From Nematopogon swammerdamellus (lineage: Eukaryota; Arthropoda; Insecta; Lepidoptera; Adelidae), in assembly GCA_946902875.1 (NCBI GenBank), contig OX336341.1:1240001-1304000 (forward strand): a DNA stretch of 64,000 bases, given 5' to 3'. The notes below the pieces were generated by a model. The model worked only from the letters and a program-made list of their open reading frames with translations, was not told where the DNA came from and did not search any database. Positions within the stretch are counted from its first letter, which is position 1, and every line of letters begins with the position of its first letter. The translations under genes were made by a program, and so were the position numbers. Below are positions 33,301 to 45,300 of this stretch, in pieces.

Positions 33301-36300
33301 GGACCATTAGGTTTTTTCTTATGTAAACCAGCATGGGTGGCTGTGCCGAGAGACCAATGGTGCAGTCGACAGAGCCAAAATCACCTCTCCTCGCAGAACC
33401 ACGCTCAGTTAAGTGCCATGCCAGCAGATTTGCCGACTGTTGCTAGGCTGTCTAGCCCGCTAACAAGACACTTGAAGACACCCAGGTTAAAGATTCAGGA
33501 AATACACTCGCCGGAAGACAGTTCCGCACTCTAGCAGTGCGTCAAAGAAACGATTTAGAGAACCGATAGCCCTAAAAGCCCAATGTCAACAACAACAAAC
33601 TGCTGAGTCTCTTTGCGACGAGTCATGCGGAGACAGGACGGGTGGCAGGGAATAAGGGATGCTAGTTCCACAGAGCAGCGTCCCGCGACTCCTTTAAGTA
33701 AGTACGCTGTTCTGCGGAACTAGCATCCCTTATTCCCTGCCACCCGTCCTATCTCCGCATGACTCGTCGCAGAGAGACTCAACACCCTTTTGTTGTTGAC
33801 ATTGGGCTTTTGAGAACCCATCGGTTCTCTAAATCGTTTCTTTGTCGCACCGCTAGGGTGTGGAACTGTCTTCCAGCGAGTGTATTTCCTGAATCCTTTA
33901 ACCTGGGTGTCTTCAAGCGTCGTATTAACGGGCTAGACAGCCTAGCAACAGTCCGCAAATCTGCTGGCATGGCACCTAACTGAGCGTGGTTTCGCGAGGA
34001 GAGGTGATTTTGGCTCTGTCGACTGCACCATTGGTCCCTCGGCACAGCTACCCATGCTGGTTAACATAAAAAAAAAAGTAATCGGAAATATTTTTGACTT
34101 TTTAAGGGTTTAACCCGGTGAAATAGCCAGTCATGTACAGGTTTTTAAAAACAATTCCGTAATATACCTGATGAGTTCGGCCTCGCCGCCGCAGTAGGCG
34201 ACGATGAGGCAGAAGAGCTGGTACATGGAGACCATGAAGACACCCTGCGTGATCGTATATACCTGATGAGTTCTGCCTCGCCGCCACAGTAGGCGACGAT
34301 GAGACAGAAGAGCTGGTACATGGAGACCATGAAGACACCCTGCGTGATCGTATATACCTGATGAGTTCTGCCTCGCCGCCGCAGTAGGCGACGATGAGAC
34401 AGAAGAGCTGGTACATGGAGACCATGAAGACACCCCTGCGTGATCGTATATACCTGATGAGTTCGGCCTCGCCGCCGCAGTAGGCGACGATGAGGCAGAA
34501 GAGCTGGTACATGGAGACCATGAAGACACCTTGCGTGATCGTATATACCTGATGAGTTCTGCCTCGCCGCCGCAGTAGGCGACGATGAGACAGAAGAGCT
34601 GGTACATGGAGACCATGAAGACACCCTGCGTGATCGTATATATACCTGATGAGTTCGGCCTCTCCGCCGCAGTAGGCGACGATGAGGCAGAAGAGCTGGT
34701 ACATGGAGACCATGAAGACGCCCTGCGTGATCGCCTCCGCCAGCAGCTGCGCTCGCGGGACGATCATCGCGCAGTACGAGGCGATACCCACCACCTGCGG
34801 ACATCATTTGACCTGTCACTTACATCCGACCATAAGACGGAGGTTACACGATAGATTTTTCATCAGTTCAGTCCATCAGTCTGGTTAAACCATGGTCCAG
34901 ACTGACCGTTTAATCTACTTTGATGGATGGATGGTTTGGAATGATGGACCAGACTGATGGAGTTTAAAATATTTTGATACTAGACTGATGGCAGACTGTG
35001 ATAGTGCGAATGCATTTTACGTCTGGCGTCAGTCTGGCGTCAATCTGGTCGTCACCAAGGTCACGGACTGAACTGACGCCAAACCTAGCGTGTAACCTCC
35101 GTCTAACAGATTCAGATATTTGTCAGCCTCGATAGCTCAGTGGTGCAGACAGTCAACTGTCGCTATTGAATGTTAAGCAACGCTGGGTACGGTCAGTACC
35201 TGGATGGGTGACCGCTCGACCGTTGGGAGGCTGACCGTGGTTAGGATTCCACGTAAAACTGTAGGTCCCTTCCCTTCCTACCTTACTCGGTGGTAGGGTT
35301 CAACCCGCCCGGGCTGGTACCACCGCACTGAATGAAACGTCGGTCGAAAGGGCTATGTAAATAGTTCGTGTTTTCCGTCCAATTCAGTGTAGCCGACACG
35401 ACCGAAGGGAAGCGCTGACATGGCACCTAGTTCACCCGGTGTTATGGGCTGACATCACGGATGTTGTAAGTGATGTAGCCAACCGTGTCAGTTTCCATAA
35501 AAATAAAAAGTAAACATTTAGATTCAGATATTCATTTCGCCATAAAGAACACACAATTGATCTCGGAAGGTTTCGAATGTGGTTTCGAACCTTTTTATGA
35601 ACCATATTCTAAAAAAACAATTTGCTGGTTTGGCCCCAATGACATTTTATTTTAAGGAAGGCTCTGTTCCTCGCCATAAAACATAGATACGAGTAAGTGA
35701 ACTTCCCTTGTGGCAATAAGTGTACAAAAACTTGAATGTATTTTAATTTACCAAATATTTTACTACAAAGAGTCACGTACAGCAATAAGTAGCGTTCATT
35801 TAAATAAAGCATGTAGCCAAATAGTTTATTGTCTTTCATTATTGGTTTCATTTTTAACTGACTTCAAAAAAAGGAGGAGTTTCTCAATTCGGCTGTATTT
35901 TTTTTTGTTACCTCAGATCTTTCGACTGGGTGAACCGATTTTGATGATTATTTTTTTATTTGAAAGCTGCTGCTTCCCGTGTGGTCCAATTTGGTCAAGA
36001 TCGGATTCGAAAGCGAGGCAGAATTGCGAGGCCGAAGGCCGAGCGATTCCGCCGAGTACATTAATAGCAAAAAATTACTAAAAAAAAAACTGTGAAATAA
36101 AAAACGATTTAAAAAAATATATAAAAACCGCCTTAAAAAATGTATTAAATAAAAAAAATCTAACCCTAGAGTTGAAGCCGGTGCTAAAGCAAGCAAAAAT
36201 AACCGACCGCCTTCAACTCTAGGGTTAGATTTTTTTTTATTTCATACATTTTTGAAGGCGGTTTTTATATTTTTTATTATCGTAATGTTTTTGGTTACGC

Positions 36301-39300
36301 GGTATATAGGTAACTGAAAGCCAGTGGCGGCGCTAGGCGTCGTCGGCGAGGCCGTCGGCGACCGCGCCGACCGCGAGACGGCCTCGCGCCTGACCCCTCA
36401 GCCTCGCAAAAATTCATTTACCCTAGCTGAATGGGATCGCGCGATCCACAAAAATTCTCATCAAAGTATGGTCGCAACTCGCACACTTTAGGCTATTGCT
36501 TGTTGGGTTATTTTTTTTTTTAATTTGTGATTGTTCATGTAATTTTTGTCAACATTTGATTAGCAATAAAACTCATACACTCATACATCAGTCTCATTCT
36601 ATTTATCGTCTCATCATCTTTACTGGGAAATGAAAGAGGCTTTGGTCTAGCACCGCCACTGCTGGTCAATATTCTAACTAACTTATGGTAAGTAACTTAT
36701 GGTAACGCGGCGGTAGGTCGCTGGAATTTTGCCATTTTTAGGGTTCCGTATTTTTCTAACTATCGAACAAATTTTACCTATATAGGCTAGCGTTGCAAAT
36801 TACAGTCGCGGTGAACACCACACCAGGGAAGGAAAGGAACTTGTGCAGGACTCACCCCCTGATGGATATCCTCGGCGCGGCGCGGGTGGCCACCACGCGA
36901 AGAGGATCGTCTCCAGCAGCAGCCTTGCGAGATGGATGACACTCGCGGCGATGAATCGTGTGCGAGCGGGTTAGTGTGGACAACGTACATAGGTCCAGCG
37001 GCGGAGATTTAATAATAATTATATATTTTAGTAATTGCGGGTAAAAACTAGAGGTCCGATACCAATTTCGCGCGTGTGCAGACTCCGAGCGTACCGAGAG
37101 CTCACTGCGAGTGTCATCCATCTCGCAAGGCTGCTGCTGGAGACGATCCTCTTCGCGTGGTGGCCACCCGCTTCGCTGCGCCGCGCCGAGGATATCCATC
37201 AGGGGGTGAGTCCTGCACAAGTTCCTTTCCTTCCCTGGTGTGGTGTTCACCGCGACTGTAATTTGCAACGCTAGCCTATATAGGTAAAATTTGTTCGATA
37301 GTTAGAAAAATACGGAACCCTAAAAATGGCAAAATTCCAGCGACCTACCGCCGCGTTACCATAAGTTGACTCACATATTCGTCGACGTTTCGTCTCCCTC
37401 ACTGTGGGGACATCATCAGTCGTAAGAACAGACAATCCCGACAATCGGGATAAGCAGAGAAATCGGTGTTGTGCTGCTAGTATTCTTGTAAATTACAGCA
37501 CAATACCGACCACCACGTTTAGCAAAGTATTAGGACAAGATAACTGTCAAGCAGCAAGTAAGGCACGAAGACCCACCAGTTGCATGACTAGATGGAAGGA
37601 CCGTGCCAAGGTGAGAGGTGGCTAGTCTGTCGCCCTTTAGCACTGCATCTTTTTCTTATCCCTTAGGTTCCTTTTATGACATGCACGGGGAGAGATGCAG
37701 TGGGACTATTATTTTCGTAAACACTGACTTCACACATAAATGGTTCAACAAATTGTGACGTGCTGACGACATCACATATGTGATGAGATGAAAGCCAACC
37801 CCACCTCTGACCGAGTAGGTGCCATGCTGGAGAATTACCTTTGCGTTTCTGACTATCTTACTGGACTAGACTAGCAGTCATACTGGACGAAAGGTAACTA
37901 CAACCCAGTGGACTACAATTTGAGTCTGCCACCTAGAGACAATGGGCGAGGGAAAGTTCCAAGAAAATAATATTTTCTTGGTCACAACGATCTTAATTAA
38001 TTGTTAAGCTAACACAAAATAACCTTTGAAACTTCACCTTGAACAAGGAAAAGAAATTCTATGCCTAAAACCCTAGAGTACTCTACCGCTTAGGTAGAGT
38101 CAATATTTCTTGTTAGGACGTGAACTCAATATATTGGTTTAGTAATTTCCTGCAGGATAGGATTACTTGCCGCACCTTTGTAAGTTAGGCGCTAATGTCC
38201 ACCCACGGTTGCCTGTTTGGTTGGAAAGCCACTTTTAGATAGGCGCGTCTTTCGACAAAAGGCCGATGGTCGCTGTTGATGGTTCATTTCAACCCTCAAT
38301 ATTAAGATATCTTTATAAATATATTATTGTTTAGTTAGACAAATGTTAATATTACTTTAACCCGAAAAGGGTTAAAGTAATATTAACTATTACTACTTAG
38401 CTAATTGCTACTTAAAATATAAATTGCCCTAAAAGCGTCGCAGTGATAAATGAAAGAAAACATAATATAAACATATATTGTTTATTGTTTACTGTATAAT
38501 TTCATCCATAGATAGGTAACTTACGCTTGGACAAGTCGAAAATTCCGCCAGTTCTAAATTCAATGCGAAGAAGGACTGACAAACAAACGTCGCAAGTCAC
38601 AATGTTTTGTTAGTACCCACTAGTACCTTATATTATAATAGGTATTATATTATAGTAACTTACAAATAATCAACCCATACTACCGCTCACAAGAGTATTA
38701 ATACTTAAAGCATAAACATGAATACTGAAGAATCTGAACACTCTGCCTATTATTGCCTTAGGTTACTATGCATAACTGGTGCAATAGTTTCATCGTCAAT
38801 TTGATACATAAACTCGTATCAAGCCAATTCAACAACAATTAGTAAAAGTTGATTACAAAGAAAAGTAGTAAGTCATATAAAAAATCTAAAGATACAAAAT
38901 GTAACCAATTGTCAAGTTATTTAATGGCAAAAACAGTAGTCAGGTTCTTAGATACAATTATGGCCAGCTAAAGCATCCTTAATAGTGTAATAATAACTCT
39001 TTTCATTAACTATTTCAATTAAGTTAAGGTGTCTAACGCCCATGGACATTCTTATTCGGGGGTTGCCAATGCCATGTCTATGGTGACTTGACAGGTGCTC
39101 ATTCACGTACCTCTTGACTTGAAGGATCTGAAACTGTGCTTCGGGGGAAATAATATATAGGCAGGGAGAGCGAAGATCAACATTATTTGTTTTCGTAGTC
39201 AGGTTTTATTGTAAGTTGGATCGCTTCCTGAAGTTTCGCTGATCGACCTCGGCTCGGCACAGTCTGAATGCAAAGGAGTGTATTTAGTCCTGCAATATAA

Positions 39301-42300
39301 TATATTGTTATCTATCATATCATACATCATATCATAACTCACGCCACGTATCATAATCAGAGTTTGCGTTATCAAACGTTCTGGCACGGGCCACGGGTCT
39401 CCCTATAAATGTGTACATAAGTATTACTCATGTGTCTGTTTCGTAATATAGCCTTTTATCTTAGTGAATCATGTTTCATACAATTATATTCGTCATTTTA
39501 GGACAAGGCCTGAGGCCGGCGAGCGCCGTCCTGTCACCGTTCTTTAGGGTTCCGTATCCGATACGGAAGCCTATCACTAAGCCTACAACACGTCTGTCCG
39601 TTCGTTTGTTTGTCCTACTGCTGTATCTGTTGAACAGTTATAGGTAGCCGGTTGAAATTTTCACAGAATGTGTTATTATGGTGGATATACCAACAAAATA
39701 TATTTAAAAAAACAAGAAGTAAAAAAAAGGGGGTCCTAATACAAGAAACGTGCTAAGAATCGATTAGTACATATTCACGCTACTAAATAATAGATGGCGC
39801 CACATGTACTTTGCATTGCAGACAGACAAAAGATAGACGTATATAGTTTTTTTGACAGGTATGGTATAGCGGAACCACCCTCCGTGTACGAGTAAAACAG
39901 TAGCTCTTAGACAGCTTAAAAAATCTCCTTGAAACTTGTTCTATGTAACCTACCTAACCTACCTTAACCTAAGTTACCTTGAGCTAAGTGTAGCAGAAAC
40001 TTAGCTCATTCAGCGTAACGCCACGCCACGCTCCTGTCGAATTGTGCCCGCTGAGTCAGCGGCGGCGCTGACGCGCTGAGCTAAACGCAAACTATTAATA
40101 TAGTCTTTCAGTACGCTGGTATCAATCCCCGTGTGGGTTGCCCTATCATCTAGTAAGATAACCGGACTTTCAGTTGTACATGGAATTCAAACCATATATA
40201 TAAACTTGTATTCATGACGGAAAGTGAGGACGGAAACGCATTTATCAAATTCGTAAAATGAAAGTAGTACAGAGGTTCGAACCGACACTGCGTCTCGTAA
40301 GCGCAGATAAAAGTCTCTCCCGTTCGGACGCGACGCGAGCGGCTCGAGACGTGGTGTGGCGTGTTGTTTCGTAACGACACGCTTGTTACGCCGCGCGGTT
40401 GCGACTTGATGCGAGACAATGCCCGCACCGGTCTTGTGCAACACGTCTTGATGCGGATATCATCACGCGAGCTGGCGTGTCACTGTGTCAATGATGATGA
40501 GGAGAGACTTGCACTCACACTTGGCCGCGAATTGTAAATTCACGTATAAATATTACTTATACCTACATTTCCGTTGTAAATATGGATGACCCCAAAATAT
40601 TTCATAACGAAGAAGTATACCCAGTACAGTAAGAAGAAAGTACCTATGTGTATGAAAGTATGGTATGCAAAAGTATATCTTAATTAAATGATGAGTAAAG
40701 AGACAATACCATTATTGTGAACTAGCTGTTGCCAGCGGCTTCGCTCGCGTGAAATTCGTATTTCAAAAAAAGAAAGTAACTAAGGTCTCGGTAGATCAGT
40801 GGTGCGGTCGCTCGACTGTCGGTCGTGATTTTTGAAGACGATAAACCTTCTCGAAGAAATTAAGTAACTATGGGCGAGAAATTTAATATAATAGTGTGAT
40901 TTTCACGCAAACGTTCATCGTCGGCGCGACGTAGCCACCGCACGAGTAGAATAAATCTCGCACCTATTTACATCCTGCATACGGTTCGTGTTTCAATCAT
41001 CAGTGCTCGGGTAGCACGGTTTGAGTCTTATTTCCGCCTTGCCATCGACCTCTTCCTCCGAGCCATCGACCGACCGACGAGGTAGTTACAACACTACACG
41101 TACAGTGCCCTAATCACGAGATTTAATTTACACCGCGTACTACGCTACGCCGCCGTGTTCTGCGCACCATTTTGTGGAGAAATGAAGTTCGCAAATCTAT
41201 CACTAGAGGCGCTGCTCCGTTTCTCCATACAAAATGATGCGGAGAACACGGCGCTAGCGTAGTACGCGGTGAAGGTTAATCTCGAGATTAGTAGGGTACA
41301 GGTTGTAGAAGAGCTACGTTATCTGTGTGACGTGCTAAATCTGTCTGGTGTGACAATCGTATAGTGATAGTGATAACTGAAAATCAATATGACTCGCTTG
41401 ACAGGTGCAACTTAACAACGGTTGCAGTTAAAACTGCGGAAGTTATCACTGCAGAGTTCGGTACCTACATTCAGACGGCATTTATTAATTTATTTATTTG
41501 GAGACACCAACGAGTAAGAGTTACCCAGTACCGTATCCCACCCACCCACATCAATCAATCATCAATCAATACTAATAATAAATCTGTAAGGGATGATCAT
41601 GGAGTAAGTTACTTTGTTTTATGAGACACTAGCTGTGCCCGCGGCTCACCCGCTCTCATATTTCACTTCACTGCTAACCTCATAAGCCATTTAGCGTGAT
41701 AGTAAATAGCCTATAGTTGATGGGAAGAATCAAGGTATCCGTAGATTTTTTTTTATTAAAATCGGTTCAGTGGTTCTCGAGTTATAAGCGGACAGACAGA
41801 CACTCAGACAGACAGAAAGCAGACGTTGGATTTTATTATAGGTAAGGATTGCTTTTGTAGACTCTATGTATGATACTAAAACTAAATTGACGAGCCTTAT
41901 TCTCAGCGAACATGCCAGACGCGCTACGCCTCTACGGTATAGTAGGTATACGTTGCATTAATTGGCAAGCAAGTTTATAGTAGGAATTAATCTGCATACA
42001 TAATATTATGTTGATCGCAGCTAGCGCCAGCGATTTGGTAAGCCTCTATGTTGTCTAGTTCAACCACCACCGCGTAGTCTTCACCGGCCGCGCCGCCCGG
42101 TTGTGAAATAGGAAATGCGCCAGTCGAGGCGACGACGACGCGACGCGCGACGCGATGCCGCGGTGCGGTGCATGGAATGCATTCGGTCTGCGTTTACATA
42201 TATTATATTATACTAGCCATAGCCCGCGGCTTCGCTCGCGGTAGACTCGTTTTAATAGCAAGTGGCGGGTGGCCGAGTGGTTTGGGCATCGGCTTCTCAT

Positions 42301-45300
42301 GGGAGAGGTCCTCGGTTCGAATCCGGTCGGCGTGTACCAATGAGTTTTTTTTTGACGAAAAAATTTACATGCATACCTACCTACACCTGCTGCTTCACCG
42401 TTCGGAACCGGTGTAAAACTGTAGGTCCCTTCCCTTGCCCCTTACTAGGTGGTAGGCCCAAATTGTAGCCGATTGGGTTGGTACCACCGTACTGGATGTA
42501 AGATGGCCGCATAGCAGCCTCGGTTGTGTTCTCCTCTAGTCCAGTATAGCCAGCAATCCAGGGAAGTCTCCGGTATGGCACCTACCTTCTCGGAGGTGAT
42601 ATTGGCTGGTCGGAGCATGCGCTTTGGCCCCTCCGACTCAGCCACCCATACCGGATTACATAAAAAAAAACAGATTGAAACACAAATATGATAATAAACG
42701 ATCGCTTCTCTTATATTCTGTCTCTCTCTCTTTTTCTCTCCCGTCCATAATAATACTTTCTTTGATACTGCTCAGCTCTAAGGCAATTTGGCGTGATGGT
42801 ATATAGCCTATAGTGAGCCTCAAGAACTACTCTTTGCATTGGTGTAAACCGCGTTTACCTCAAATATACATACAGACACGTTCCCTTTTATAAGAAGTAT
42901 GCCCGCGGCTCCGCCCGCTCTCATATTTAACTTCTCTGCTAACCTCATAAGCCATTTAACGTGATGGAATGTAGCCTATCATTGATGGGAACCAAGCTAT
43001 CCGTAGAAGCAAACTGTATTAAAATCGGTTCAGTGGTTCTCGAGTTATAAGCGGACAGACAGATATACATACCGACAGAAAGCAGACGTTGGATTTTATT
43101 AAAGGTAAGGAAGGAAGAATAAGGAAGTAGAGAGTAGTGATGTGGCTTAATTACGTAGATACTCTACTAGTTTAGTATCAAAATAACTTCACTCAATAAT
43201 TTTAACATGCATGATAGTCTGAAAGTGTTTTTCAAATGTCGAAGGTATGTACTTAGTTGTATGCAGATAAACCTGTGGCTAAACTTTACCGTACCGTACA
43301 GCCGTAGAGAGCTGACAATGTCGAAAACGCCTCAAGGTAGAGTAAGGAAACGTAAGGTCGAGTAAGGAAACGAATAAGGAAACGCTTCAAGGTAGAGTAA
43401 GGAAACGTAAGGTAGAGTAAGGAAACGAATAAGGATAGTAGAGTAAGTAGTAGAGTAAGGAAACGAATAACGAATAAGGAAACGCCTCAAGGTAGAGTAA
43501 GGAAACGAATAAGAACCCTGCGCCTATTTGGGTACCAACAAGCTCCCAACCAGGGTTCACCAAAAAAAATTGCCTTGAATGTTTTAAAATTTAAGCGGGG
43601 CGTAACTGTTTTAAGCGGCGGGTGGCAGAGTGGTCTGGGCGTCGGCTTTTCGTGCGGAGGTCCGAGGTTCGACTCCGGTCGGCGTGTATACCAATGAGTG
43701 CATACCTACACCTGCTGCTTCACCGTTTGGAACCGGTGTAAAACTGTAGGTCCCTTCTTCCCTTGCCCCTTACTAGGTGGTAGGCTCAAATTGTAGCCGA
43801 CTCGTTTGTTACCACCGTACTCGATGTAAGATGGCCGCATAGCAGCCTCGGCTGTGATCTCCTCTAGTGCAGTATAGCCAGCAATCCAAAGGGAAGTCCC
43901 TTCTCGGAGGTGATATTGGCTGATCGGAGCATGTGCTTTGGCCCCTCCGATTCAGCCACCCATAACGGATTACTTAAAAAAAACAATTATGGTAGCGAAA
44001 TATTGGTATCTATGGGCGGCGGAACTATACCAAGGTAAGTGATTACCCCCAAGTATAGTCTCGGGTCCTTCAAGAGAGGCGTGAATGGGCACCTGTCAGG
44101 CCGGCATGGCATTCGCAGCCCCCGCATGCGTCCGAATGTCCATGGGCGTCGCTAGACACCTTATGGGTGACTCGGCGCCACATGTTGCGCTTAGTAAAAA
44201 ATAAAAATTAAACTTAAATTGTTTATATGGATGACCCCGACGTGTCCCGCGATCTAGAACCACTGCAACTTCGTAGGGATGTCGTCGCCCTAAGTGTGTT
44301 CTATCGCTCATTCCATGAGGAATGCTCGGAGGAACTGTTTGACGCGATCCCGCCGTCCCCTTTCCACCTCCGCACAACGCGCACTGCGCAGGAATTGCAT
44401 CTCTATATGCTGGTCTTACCGCGGATGCGTACCAATCGGTTCTGCAAATCTTTCCTCAACTGGTAAACTCTAGAACGCTCTGCTTGCCCACATATTTCCT
44501 CCAAGTATAGTATCGACGGGTCCTTCAAGAGAGGCGTGAATAGGCACCTGTCATGGTATTCGCAATCCCCGCGTACGACGACTGTCCATGGGCGTCGTTA
44601 GACACCTTATAGGTGGCTCGAGGCCACATGTCGCGCTTTCTATTAAAAAATGGTCACTCACCGGGAACATGAGTCATGGATGACAAAAATTTATTAAACA
44701 GACCCTTATCGTTGTCATACGGGACCGTACATAGAACCCAATAAACATACATACATATCACACACGCTGAATCCCGACAATCGGGGTAAGCAGAGTAATC
44801 GGTGTAGTGCTGCAAGAACTCTGGTAAATTACAGGACAACACCGACCACCACGTTGCGAAACCCAATATACGTTTTCATATATACTCTATGTTCACGTAT
44901 TTGCTAGCTTTCAACAAAGATTGCGTTATCTGTTACATATATGAGATGACCTATTTAGATATGTAAATCCTTCGCCCAGCGAACCGATCATACATTAGGC
45001 CAGATAAGTATTACGTATGTGACGAAATGAATGGACAAATATTCCCTTCTCCTGTCTTGATATATTTCATGTATCACTCAGCCATCTCAAAAGGTCAGCG
45101 ATCGAAACAGTAAATGATGAAACAGGTGTTAAAGCGGGCAGATGAGAATTGTGTGAGGGTAGGTTGGGTTGGTTTTCTTGCTAGGTACATGGTAGGTATG
45201 TACTTCTTATCAATGTATCTCCTATGGTTAAGTAATTGGTTGATTTTCGTGTGTTGGTATTAGTTAGTTTTTGATGTTTTCTTTCTTTTAGGTTAATTTA

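Noticed and set aside
35172..35217. 5S rRNA gene
   Set aside because: Only the internal-control-like part is present, inside a retroposed SINE with a target duplication.
42263..42345. tRNA gene (Leu/Ser-like) with boxes A and B, also at 47668 and 19975
   Set aside because: No acceptor stem; always followed by the same SINE core, so these are SINE heads.
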